Shown: positions 38,721 through 46,710 of the stretch, piece after piece
How positions within the stretch are numbered: position 1 is the stretch's first letter
How the letters are laid out: the number at the start of each line of letters is the position of its first letter
Origin: Paraburkholderia aromaticivorans
GTDB lineage: Bacteria > Pseudomonadota > Gammaproteobacteria > Burkholderiales > Burkholderiaceae
NCBI RefSeq assembly: GCF_012689525.1
Contig: NZ_CP051514.1
Coordinates: forward strand, 806,001-870,000
Reading direction: 5' to 3'
DNA length: 64,000 bases
Program-made: the position numbers and the translations under genes
Notes under the pieces: generated by a model
Told to the model about the DNA's origin: nothing
The model's input: the letters and a program-made list of their open reading frames with translations, nothing else
Databases searched by the model: none

Positions 38721-38734
38721 TATAATGCATTATA
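38721..38734. promoter_or_regulatory. Perfect ATGCAT operator upstream of racemase
   Basis: TATAATGCATTATA is a perfect 14-base palindrome, the best copy in the window, and holds a consensus TATAAT on each strand. It lies 109 bases before the racemase ATG (38843). No convincing -35 box at 16-18 bases was seen for the rightward gene. Confidence 0.75.
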
Positions 38735-38842
38735 ATTGAAGGCATGAACAACGCCTGAAGCTTGTGGCGGCGCACGAAAGCGCGTCTTTCGCTCAAGTCG
38801 CCATGCTGTGCGCAAAAGGCCATCTCCGGAGGCAAAGACAAC

Positions 38843-40006
38843 ATGATTACAACACAAACGGCACGCCAGGGACCACTGGCAGGACTACGGGTGGTCGAGG
38901 TCGGCGGTGTGGGGCCGGCTCCCTTCTGTGCGATGCTGCTAGCCGATCTGGGCGCTGAGATTATCCGGATCGACCGGAAAGCCCCCTCCGAAAGTGGACT
39001 GCCGGTGGATCGTCAGTATGAGGTGATGTTTCGGAGTCGGCGCTCTATCGCGCTTGACCTGAAAACGCCGGAGGCGATTGAGGTTGTCACGCGACTCATC
39101 CGGCGATCGGACATCTTGATCGAGGGGTTTCGCCCTGGCGTGATGGAGCGCCTGGGACTCAGTCCGGACGCTTGCCTGGCGCTCAATCCCAAGCTGATTT
39201 ATGGACGGATGACGGGCTGGGGACAGTCTGGCCCGCTCGCGAAAGCGCCTGGCCATGACATTAACTACATTGCGCTATCCGGTGCATTGCACGCCATTGG
39301 CAGCAAAAATGGCGCGCCCGAGGTGCCCTTGAACCTGGTCGGCGATTTCGGTGGGGGGGCGATGTATCTAGCCTTCGGCATCATGTGTGCACTCCATGAG
39401 TCGCGATCATCGGGTAAAGGGCAAGTGGTCGACGCAGGGATGATCGACGGCGCCACATCGCTCATGACGATGATTTACGGCCTGTTGGCGGCAGGTTACT
39501 GGACCGACGAACGCGGATCTAACCGGCTGGACTCCGGTGCGCCGTTTTATGGCGTGTACGAGACGAAGGACGCGCGCCATATTGCCCTGGGGTCCAATGA
39601 AGCACGGTTTTACAAGGAGACGCTGAAAGTACTCGGCTTACAGAATACTGATCTACCTGACCAGCACGACAAGTCGCATTGGCCGCAGTTGAAGGCGATC
39701 TTCGCGGAAGTATTTAAAACCAGAACACGCGACGAGTGGTGTGAAGCTTTCGACGGCACGGATACATGCTTTTCTCCTGTGCTTTCTCTGGCTGAAGCGC
39801 CGGGCAATCCTCACCAGATCGCGCGCGGCAATTTTGTTGAATGCGGCGGCGTCGTTCAGCCAGCGCCAGCGCCAAAATTCAGCCGGACCAAAGCGGGAAC
39901 ACCGTTTCCGCCCGCGAAAGTTGGCGAGCACACGGTCGACATCCTGAAAGAAAATAGCTTTAGCGACGAGGACATACAACGACTACAGGAAGCGGGTGCA
40001 ATCTGA
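38843..40006 (+). CDS. Alpha-methylacyl-CoA racemase
   Basis: A 387-residue family III protein of the racemase branch. The catalytic pair is in place: His138 in GHDINYIALSGALHAIG and Asp168 in LVGDFGGGAMYLAFG, 30 residues apart as in the well-studied mycobacterial enzyme, with Glu253 (GSNEARFY) at the third active-site position. It interconverts (R)- and (S)-2-methylacyl-CoA. GGAGG lies ten bases before ATG 38843; a longer frame to 38762 lacks a site. Its presence says that the pathway handles 2-methyl-branched acyl-CoAs, consistent with (2S)-specific methylsuccinyl-CoA dehydrogenase. Controlled by the perfect operator upstream (inferred). Confidence 0.93.
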   Translation: MITTQTARQGPLAGLRVVEVGGVGPAPFCAMLLADLGAEIIRIDRKAPSESGLPVDRQYEVMFRSRRSIALDLKTPEAIEVVTRLIRRSDILIEGFRPGVMERLGLSPDACLALNPKLIYGRMTGWGQSGPLAKAPGHDINYIALSGALHAIGSKNGAPEVPLNLVGDFGGGAMYLAFGIMCALHESRSSGKGQVVDAGMIDGATSLMTMIYGLLAAGYWTDERGSNRLDSGAPFYGVYETKDARHIALGSNEARFYKETLKVLGLQNTDLPDQHDKSHWPQLKAIFAEVFKTRTRDEWCEAFDGTDTCFSPVLSLAEAPGNPHQIARGNFVECGGVVQPAPAPKFSRTKAGTPFPPAKVGEHTVDILKENSFSDEDIQRLQEAGAI

Positions 40007-40025
40007 TGCACCGCGTGTGACTGGC

Positions 40026-40052
40026 GACCTGGGTTTCAACGAAGCCCGGGTC
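40026..40052. terminator. Hairpin after racemase gene
   Basis: GACCTGGGTTT (40026-40036) pairs with AAGCCCGGGTC (40042-40052), 11 pairs including two G-U, loop of 5. It lies between the convergent racemase and GntR genes. No U-run follows on either strand, so terminator function is uncertain. Confidence 0.4.
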
Positions 40053-40232
40053 GAGAAACGAAGGACCTCGCCTGATGCGATGCGACCGCCTGTGAACACC
40101 GGACCTTGGCACCAGGGGTGCTTCGACCGGCACACACGTGAGTTTTGACTGAAACGCGCCGTCCGACGTTTCCGGTCATCAATCAACGCCCTTCGAACAT
40201 GATCTGTCTCCGGGATTCATCCCGGTTTCAGG

Positions 40233-41000
40233 TTATTCAGCCGCGCTCTTTTGTTCTGCCTGGCTCGATGTGTGCTGGCGATCGAATGTCGCTACCATAT
40301 GTTCGCCACCACTCAGGATATGGCGGAACATGAGCGACCGCGCGGATTCTGCATCGTGTACGCGAATCGCATTGACAATGATGGGATGGTAGTCGACAGC
40401 GCCTTGAAGCTGTCCCTCAATGCTAGCGTAGAACCAGTTCGGCAGTTGCCGCGTGAGGTTGCCCAGCAGTTGGGCCAGTCGGGCAGACTGCGCCGACAGG
40501 TTGATCTTACGATGGAACAGATGCCCTAACCTGGCAGCGAGTGCGTCCTGGCCACTCGCCACTGCACGCTGATGTTGCGCGTCCAGGTCCTGAAGGGCTG
40601 CGATGTCCTCTTGAGTCATGTGCACGGCCGCGCGCGCTGCCAGCTCTGCGCCGATCGTTGCCTGTGCCCAGAACAAATCGAGCAGATCCTCCCGGCGCAG
40701 TCCCACGACCACAAACCCGCGCCGCGGAATCAGCCGCACGATTGACTCGCTTTGCAGCAGCAACAGGCCTTCGCGCACGGGCGTGGAACTGACTCCGAGT
40801 TCGCTCGCAATCGCATCGATTCTGAGAAACTCGCCCGAACTGAGCTTGCCGGATATGATCTGTTCACGCAGATGCATTGCGACAGCTTCGGACAACTGGA
40901 GCTTTCCCATGCCGCCCTTGAAAGGAGAGCTGTCATCTGCTCCCCGGCCAAGATGCGGCCCCACTCCGCTATGGTCATCATGCGCTGCGATGCGTTCCAT
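40233..41000 (-). CDS. GntR-family regulator, FCD ligand-binding type
   Basis: A 255-residue transcription factor. Residues about 35-100 form the winged helix-turn-helix (LSEAVAMHLREQIISGKL, EFLRIDAIASELGVSSTPVREGLLLL, VRLIPRRGFVV), and the rest is the all-helical FCD domain (LAARLGHLFHRKINLSAQS, HPIIVNAIRVHDAESARSLM with metal-site type His residues). Such regulators usually repress until an organic acid or acyl-CoA binds. It is the only regulator within the catabolic block, and the palindrome ATAATGCATTAT occurs before it and before the surrounding operons, so it is the best candidate to bind that site. The first ATG (41000) has AGGAC upstream; a shorter start at MGKLQLSEAV is possible. Confidence 0.92.
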   Translation of the reverse strand: MERIAAHDDHSGVGPHLGRGADDSSPFKGGMGKLQLSEAVAMHLREQIISGKLSSGEFLRIDAIASELGVSSTPVREGLLLLQSESIVRLIPRRGFVVVGLRREDLLDLFWAQATIGAELAARAAVHMTQEDIAALQDLDAQHQRAVASGQDALAARLGHLFHRKINLSAQSARLAQLLGNLTRQLPNWFYASIEGQLQGAVDYHPIIVNAIRVHDAESARSLMFRHILSGGEHMVATFDRQHTSSQAEQKSAAE

Positions 41001-41244
41001 GTCCTGGTCCCTGTGCTGCGATCAAAAAGTGTAGATAAACTGCCTTATCGATAATATATCATGCCTCGCCAGCTAGGCGAAGAGACCTGGCTGTCTGATC
41101 AATCATCGTTGTAGCATTGACGGTCGCTTTCTCGTCGCGGCCGGACTGGCGCCGTTGTGCGGCGAATCCCCTCCCTCAACTTGTACGTCGTGCCGCGGAT
41201 AGAGCCAGCGAACAGCGCAGGGAATTTGGTGTTATGTTAGCATT

Positions 41245-41258
41245 TATAATGCATAATA
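41245..41258. promoter_or_regulatory. ATGCAT operator between gntR and NTF2-like gene
   Basis: TATAATGCATAATA lies in the 407-base divergent gap. On the minus strand TATAAA, 17 bases after a poor -35 (TTTCCA), could be the gntR -10, suggesting autoregulation. The rest of the gap (41001-41407) shows no gene. Confidence 0.65.
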
Positions 41259-41407
41259 CACGAACTGGAAATTCTCGATAGAGCAAATGTCCAGGCGGGT
41301 CATGGCGATGACGGGACCGTGTTACTGGCAGTTTCGTCATATCGACTCAGCGCAGTAGAACGACCTTTTCGATGGTCGCCCACAGGTTATGGACAAGGAG
41401 TGATTCG

Positions 41408-41965
41408 ATGCCGCACACGCTGAACATGCAAGCTTTGCGAACGCTGATTGACAAGGAGGCGATACGGGAGGCCATCTGCCGCTATGCGCGCGCAGTGGAT
41501 CGCGGCGACTGGGACCAGGTGCGGTCGGCCTATCATCCGGATGCATACGATGAGCACGGCGAGTATAAAGGTGGCATCCCGGGGCTTATCGAATGGCTCG
41601 ATCGCCGGTTTGACGGTGTAGATAACTCGATGCATTTTCTCGGCAACTGCCTGATCGAATTTGCGACGCCAGATGTCGCGTTGGTCGAAACGTATTTTGT
41701 GAGCCGGCGTCTGCAGCCCGCGGCAGACGGCGATGACAACGCAGGTGTGGATGATGCAATTGCGCGTGAAGGCTGGGGCCGCTACGTTGATCGCTTCGAG
41801 CGTCGCGACGGTGAGTGGCGCGTGGCGCACCGGACTGTCGTGCTAGAAGCACTTTCGCACTACATTGCGCTCGGCGGCAAACGCAAAGACGGCGTGCGCT
41901 GGGGACACCGCAGCCACAACGACCGGCTGTATGAAGTCGAACGAGAAATCTTCGGCGTCCGGTAG
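41408..41965 (+). CDS. SnoaL/NTF2-like domain protein
   Basis: A 185-residue cone-barrel protein of the SnoaL-like group that includes polyketide cyclases and small-molecule isomerases or hydratases. DKEAIREAICRYARAVDRGD, AYHPDAYDEHGEYKG and MHFLGNCLIEF are the recognised blocks; the Asp and His residues in YHPDAYDEHG lie where family members place acid-base groups. ATG 41408 follows AAGGAG by seven bases. A paralogue at 48180 has the same blocks. It is divergent from gntR. Likely acts on a ring or unsaturated intermediate, but no reaction can be assigned. Confidence 0.85.
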   Translation: MPHTLNMQALRTLIDKEAIREAICRYARAVDRGDWDQVRSAYHPDAYDEHGEYKGGIPGLIEWLDRRFDGVDNSMHFLGNCLIEFATPDVALVETYFVSRRLQPAADGDDNAGVDDAIAREGWGRYVDRFERRDGEWRVAHRTVVLEALSHYIALGGKRKDGVRWGHRSHNDRLYEVEREIFGVR

Positions 41966-42020
41966 CGCGCCATTCTCAGACGGGACGATGACCTGCTCTC
42001 ACCCGCGTGTTCAACCCCGT

Positions 42021-42054
42021 GAAAAATGCCGTTCGTCTCCTGACTGAACGGCAT
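42021..42054 (-). terminator. Rho-independent terminator of leftward SDR gene
   Basis: ATGCCGTTC (42026-42034) pairs perfectly with GAACGGCAT (42046-42054) across an 11-base loop. Read on the minus strand the stem is followed by TTTTTC (42026-42021), so it terminates transcription of the SDR gene whose stop is at 42134. Confidence 0.75.
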
Positions 42055-42133
42055 GCCCATCCTCACGGCGGTGGACTCGTCCGCGCTACGGCAACAATGC
42101 GACAGCGCGGAATAGCGAGCCACTTCGGACGAG

Positions 42134-42916
42134 TTACAGCGTCGTTGCCATGCCGCCATCAACCGGAATGACCGCGCCCGTGACATACGCTCCTGCCTTC
42201 GAAGCGAGATAGATTGCAGCGCCCGCCATATCGGAGTCGCCGGTGAGTCGCTTGAGGGGTACCGGCTCGACCATGGCTTCCATGCCTTTGATCTCGAGCG
42301 TTGTAGCGAGCATTTTGCTCGGGAACACGCCCGGTGCAATGATGTTGGCAGTGATATGCCTTGATGCGAGCTGAGACGCGAGATGTCGCGTCAGGTGATG
42401 CAGCGCGGCCTTTGAACTCGAATATGCATAGGTCTCGTGGCCAGGTACGTGGAATGCATCAATAGACCCGACATTGATGATGCGCGCGGGATCACTGGCA
42501 CTGCCTCCTGCGCTGAGCAGCGGCACCAGATCCTTAACCATAAAAAACGAGCCCTTCACGTTCAGGTCAAACACTTTGTCCCAGCCCGCTTCTGGATACT
42601 CAGCCAATGGCGCGGCCCAGATCGCTCCGGCATTGTTGATCAACACATTGAGAGACTTCTCGTGCTCGCTGAGTCTGGCGATCAGTCGTTGCCGGTCTTC
42701 ACTCGATGCAATATTGCAAGGAAGTGACGTGCATGCACCGAATTGCTGCAGGCTTTGGGCCGCCTCATCACATTTTTTTGCGTCGCGCGAACAGATGTAC
42801 ACCCTCGCGCCCGCCTTGACGAACGCTTCCGCCATGGCCTTCCCGATTCCGCGACTGCCGCCTGTGACCAGCACACTTTTGCCAGCGACTCCAAACAACT
42901 CATCAATAACCGTCAT
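42134..42916 (-). CDS. Short-chain dehydrogenase/reductase (RhlG-like)
   Basis: A 260-residue SDR with VTGGSRGIGKAMAEAFVK, NNAGAIWAAPLAEYPEAGW, NVGSIDAFHVPGHETYAYSSSKAA (catalytic Ser, Tyr, Lys), NIIAPGVFPSKM and VTGAVIPVDGG. The layout resembles RhlG-type NADP-dependent reductases, but that name covers many SDRs of unknown substrate. GGGAGGGTG precedes ATG. It is divergent from the MHS symporter operon, with two operator copies in between, and has a clean intrinsic terminator at 42021-42054, so it is probably a single-gene transcript. Confidence 0.92.
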   Translation of the reverse strand: MTVIDELFGVAGKSVLVTGGSRGIGKAMAEAFVKAGARVYICSRDAKKCDEAAQSLQQFGACTSLPCNIASSEDRQRLIARLSEHEKSLNVLINNAGAIWAAPLAEYPEAGWDKVFDLNVKGSFFMVKDLVPLLSAGGSASDPARIINVGSIDAFHVPGHETYAYSSSKAALHHLTRHLASQLASRHITANIIAPGVFPSKMLATTLEIKGMEAMVEPVPLKRLTGDSDMAGAAIYLASKAGAYVTGAVIPVDGGMATTL

Positions 42917-43245
42917 GACACCCTCCCGTTCCCGTTTGCCTACTCGTCTTTGCGCTCGACGAACCCACTGCCCTCACGGTGCTCACAGACCGGAATCGTC
43001 GTAACAGCACCGTCACTCCCGAGGATCAAATCCTCGAGCTTCCCGCATCGTGGAACTCATCCCACACTGCTGACTATTCCAGAAAAAAAGCCGGACAATC
43101 CGATCTGGGCTGTGAAATTGCTTCAAACAACCCAGCGTCATAGTGGGTGACGCATCCCCTGTCCCTCTGCGGACGACACAACCCCCGCACCCCTCTGATG
43201 AGGTCGCTCTTCAGAGATCAGCGTTTCGCTTCCGCACCCAACATG

Positions 43246-43276
43246 CATAATGCATTATCAACGTCGAGAAAGTCAA
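43246..43276 (-). promoter_or_regulatory. SDR promoter with ATGCAT operator
   Basis: CATAATGCATTATC (43246-43259) contains the perfect palindrome ATAATGCATTAT, overlapped on its left by a second ATGCAT (43243-43248). For the leftward SDR, TTGACT (43276-43271) and CATTAT (43252-43247) are 18 bases apart. The start codon is some 330 bases away, so a long leader would result. Confidence 0.6.
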
Positions 43277-43484
43277 TCGTGTCAGCGCCGCGATCTACCG
43301 CCTCGGGACTGACGTAACGCATATTTTTTCCCAGCCAGAGAAGCCTCGAAACGCCCCCAGCCGCGAATCCGCGAGGACTCTTTCCCGAAACTATCAAACC
43401 GCTCAGAGATGAGCTCGCTGGAGTTTATGCATTCTTGCCGAGGTGGTACGCGCAAGCGAGCGTAAACACCAAGTACGTACGCTA

Positions 43485-43500
43485 CATTATGCATTATACT
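43485..43500 (+). promoter_or_regulatory. ATGCAT operator upstream of symporter operon
   Basis: CATTATGCATTATA (43485-43498) matches the regional palindrome except at one position. TATACT (43495-43500) overlaps its right end and may be a -10 for the rightward operon; no clear -35 was found. It lies 239 bases from the other copy in this gap. Confidence 0.65.
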
Positions 43501-43672
43501 GAACCCGACACGTTACGAACGTTTCGAGCCTGATATCCGACGCTGGCTGGGCGATGTTTGGCTGAAGACCCACCGACAGGCTGTCAGTCCACGTCACAGA
43601 CCGGGTATTACGCAGATCCATGGGCGCCAGACATATCGTAGTACTTATGATTTGAACAAGTGAAACGGAGAC

Positions 43673-44977
43673 ATGATGTCGACCAGTACAATGACCGTAA
43701 ATGGTGCAATGGGCATGAGTAAAAAGGCAATTTTTTTTACGGTGCTAGGGAACGCACTTGAATGGATTGATTTCGCAAGTTACGCCTACTTCGCAACCGT
43801 CATTGCGCATCAGTTTTTCCCTACTCAGGATCGAACCACTGCGTTGATCAGCACATTCGCGGTGTTTGGCGTTGGGCTGATTGCCAGACCGCTCGGGTCA
43901 ATCGTCTTTGGGCGACTTGGCGATGCGCGCGGCCGCAAGACGGCGTTAATGTTCGCTATGCCGATGATGGGTCTCGGCACCTTGCTCATTGGCGTCATGC
44001 CGAACTACGCGCAGATTGGCATCGCCGCACCCATCTGCCTTGTCATCTGTCGACTGTTGCAGGGCTTTTCAGCGGGTGGCGAAGCTGGCAACGCCATCAC
44101 TTTCCTGATTGAATGGGCTCCGCCCAGGCGCCGCGCACTGTATGCATGCCTTCAGCAGGCAAGCGGTGTGTTCGGGACGGTGTTTGGTTCGGCAGTGGCC
44201 GCCGTACTGTCCACGACCATGACTCACGAGGCACTGGAAAGTTACGGATGGAGAATCCTCTTTATCGTAGGCGGCGCAGTGATCGCGCCTGTGGGGTTCT
44301 ATCTGCGCGCGAAAATTGATGAGACGCCCGCCTTCCTCGAACAGCAGCATGCCAATCCGGTCAATGCCCGGCCGGAAACGACCAGCACTACGTCCACCTG
44401 GACGGCTTGCTGCAAGGCTATCGGGATGACGATGATCTGGATCGCGTCCTACTATGTGTTCCTCTCATACCTGCCCGCCTTCCTCTCAACCCACGCTCAT
44501 TTACCCAGTGGCGTCGCACTCTGGGGCAACACCGCTGGCCTGATTACCATGGCAACGTCCATCGTCCTTTCGGCTGCAATCTCGGACGTCGTCGGACGCA
44601 AACCGTTGTTGATCGCGGTCGCGAGTGCCTTCATCGTATTGCCATATCCGCTTTTCAGTTTCTTCCTCAGCAACACATCTACGCCACTCCTCGTGATGTC
44701 GCTGGTCGGTGTGGGCGCCCTGGTCGGCGTCTTTGCGGGCGTGTTCCCGGCAACGATGGCGGAAATGTTCCCCACGCGTCTCCGTTCAGGCGGCGTATCG
44801 CTGGCATTCGGCCTCGCCACCGCAATTTTCGGCGGGTTTGGATCGTTGATTTCTGAGGCATTAATCAAGATTACCGACTCCCATCTCTCGCCAAGCTATT
44901 ACGTCATCGTGGCTGCAATCATCTCCCTGCCGTTCATTTTGTCCCTGAAAGAGACCGCGCATCAGCCGCTCAAGTAA
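43673..44977 (+). CDS. MFS transporter, metabolite:H+ symporter (MHS) type
   Basis: A 434-residue inner-membrane permease with about 12 hydrophobic segments, strongly similar to the one at 11868: FFTVLGNALEWIDFASYAYFA, motif A FGRLGDARGRKTALMFAMPM, LLQGFSAGGEAGNAITFLIEW and ending SLKETAHQPLK. Such proteins import carboxylic acids with protons. Start is ATG 43673 or the next ATG 43676; GGAG lies a few bases upstream and fits the second slightly better. It heads the rightward operon with a porin directly behind it, which pairs outer- and inner-membrane uptake. Confidence 0.94.
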   Translation: MMSTSTMTVNGAMGMSKKAIFFTVLGNALEWIDFASYAYFATVIAHQFFPTQDRTTALISTFAVFGVGLIARPLGSIVFGRLGDARGRKTALMFAMPMMGLGTLLIGVMPNYAQIGIAAPICLVICRLLQGFSAGGEAGNAITFLIEWAPPRRRALYACLQQASGVFGTVFGSAVAAVLSTTMTHEALESYGWRILFIVGGAVIAPVGFYLRAKIDETPAFLEQQHANPVNARPETTSTTSTWTACCKAIGMTMIWIASYYVFLSYLPAFLSTHAHLPSGVALWGNTAGLITMATSIVLSAAISDVVGRKPLLIAVASAFIVLPYPLFSFFLSNTSTPLLVMSLVGVGALVGVFAGVFPATMAEMFPTRLRSGGVSLAFGLATAIFGGFGSLISEALIKITDSHLSPSYYVIVAAIISLPFILSLKETAHQPLK

Positions 44978-45222
44978 TTTCATCACGATGGGTTTAGCCC
45001 CAGTCAGGCACTTCGGATACCGGCTGAAGTTCGATACAGCTGACACCCGGGGCCTGAATAGAGCACTCCGTCCCTGCTCTAATCGATGTGTTACAGCGCC
45101 GCGCGGCCAGACGAATAATAAGAGGAGCGTCACTCACTCGAATCGCACATACCGATCACTATCCCCTGGAAACCCCAGTTAGTCCGTCAATCAAGCTATC
45201 TATAAATAAGTGGAGATCTCCG

Positions 45223-46404
45223 ATGAAGAAGTCCGTACTTTTCGGCATGTGCCTTGGCATCACGAGCGGAATTGCCTGCGCACAAAGCAGCGTTACGCTT
45301 TATGGCATCGTGGACGAGGGTTTCAACTTCAACACCAATTCGAACGGGAACCGTCAATACTATCTGTCCAGTGGCGTACTGCAGGGAAGCCGTTTTGGCC
45401 TGCGCGGCACCGAGGACCTGGGCGGCGGGCTGTCGGCGATATTCGACATCGAAAATGGCTTTGACGTCAACACCGGTAAGCTCGGACAGGGTGGACTGAT
45501 GTTCGGCCGTCAGGCTTATGTTGGACTTTCAAGTCCCTACGGAACCGTGACACTGGGCCGCCAGTATGATTCGGTCGTCGACTATATCGGTCCACTCGGG
45601 GCGGGAGAACAATGGGGCGGGACGTTCGTTGCCCACCCAAGCGATACGGACAATATGAACAATACGGCCAGAACGAACAACGCCATCAAATACACGAGCG
45701 CTACCTATGGCGGCCTTCGTTTCGGCGGCGTCTACGCCCTGGGCGGCGTGACGGGCAATGTCACCCGCAATCAGATCTGGTCGCTCGGCGCAAGCTACGC
45801 CAACGGTCCGTTGCAATTAGGCGTTGGATATCTCAACGTACGTAATCCCAACACGTCGTTTTATGGCGCCGGCGGCACCGTCGCACCGACCGCGGACGGT
45901 GTCCCTGGCTCAAACTTCGGCGCGTCCCCCATCATTTCTGCCTATGCGTCGGCACATACTCAGCAGGTTATCGCAGCTGCAGGCGCGTACGGCTTTGGTG
46001 CGGCCACCATTGGTGCTGTATATACAAACGTCAAGTTTATGTCTCTGGGTGACCGCACTTCCGGCCCGGTTCCGGCTGGGGGGGTAAGCGGCACCGCGAC
46101 GTTCAATAACGCTGAACTGAATTTTAAATATCAGATTACACCTGCCTTGCTGGCCGGCGCATCGTACGTGTACACGAGAAATAGCGGCGCTAGCGGAATG
46201 GGCAGTGCGACATACAATCAGGGCGCACTGGGCATCGATTATTTTCTCTCCAAGCGAACGGACGTCTACACCACGGCAACCTTCCAGAAAGCAAGCGGTA
46301 CCGACTCGACCGGAAAAACCGCGGTCGCTTCAATCAACGGCATCACGCCTTCCACCTCCGATCGACAGGCCATGTTTCGCGTTGCGATCCGGCATAAGTT
46401 CTGA
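45223..46404 (+). CDS. Gram-negative porin, outer membrane
   Basis: A 393-residue trimeric porin. The signal peptide is MKKSVLFGMCLGITSGIACA, followed by QSSVTLYGIVDEGF; LRGTEDLGGGLSAIFDIENG and GTVTLGRQYDS are family blocks, and the protein ends in Phe (IRHKF). ATG 45223 follows GGAG by seven bases; the longer frame to 45088 would mask the signal peptide. It sits 245 bases behind the MHS symporter and 306 bases before the first MmgE/PrpD gene. It has the same architecture as the porin at 1527. It is likely the outer-membrane entry for the cluster substrate. Confidence 0.94.
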   Translation: MKKSVLFGMCLGITSGIACAQSSVTLYGIVDEGFNFNTNSNGNRQYYLSSGVLQGSRFGLRGTEDLGGGLSAIFDIENGFDVNTGKLGQGGLMFGRQAYVGLSSPYGTVTLGRQYDSVVDYIGPLGAGEQWGGTFVAHPSDTDNMNNTARTNNAIKYTSATYGGLRFGGVYALGGVTGNVTRNQIWSLGASYANGPLQLGVGYLNVRNPNTSFYGAGGTVAPTADGVPGSNFGASPIISAYASAHTQQVIAAAGAYGFGAATIGAVYTNVKFMSLGDRTSGPVPAGGVSGTATFNNAELNFKYQITPALLAGASYVYTRNSGASGMGSATYNQGALGIDYFLSKRTDVYTTATFQKASGTDSTGKTAVASINGITPSTSDRQAMFRVAIRHKF

Positions 46405-46710
46405 AGATTGACGAGAATACCGCCGTGGAGAATATTGCCGTGAATGGGTAAACCGATCTGGACCCTCCCGTATACGTTCGGGGACGATCGAACTGCCTTT
46501 CTGGGCAACACCTCAAAAGCGTCGTGTGGAACCACCGCGAGACCCGGGGTGGTTCCCTACCGAGAAACCATGCACCTGATTTAAAACCGGTCGAATAATG
46601 GAAGCTATGGTTCCGCAAGAAAACTGACTCAGAATTAAAGCAACCCGCTACTGCAATCGGACGAGTACGCGCCAGGTTCTGTAACACTCAATTCATAAGG
46701 AGACGTGCGC
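46405..46710. other. Intergenic between porin and MmgE/PrpD gene
   Basis: About 306 bases without a gene or operator copy. A separate weak promoter may exist but was not resolved. Confidence 0.4.

Larger units (their letters stand above)
42917..43672. other. Long divergent regulatory gap
   Basis: The 756 bases between the divergent SDR and symporter genes hold two operator copies (43246-43259 and 43485-43498) and no recognisable gene. This is the longest gene-free stretch in the catabolic block. Confidence 0.6.
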
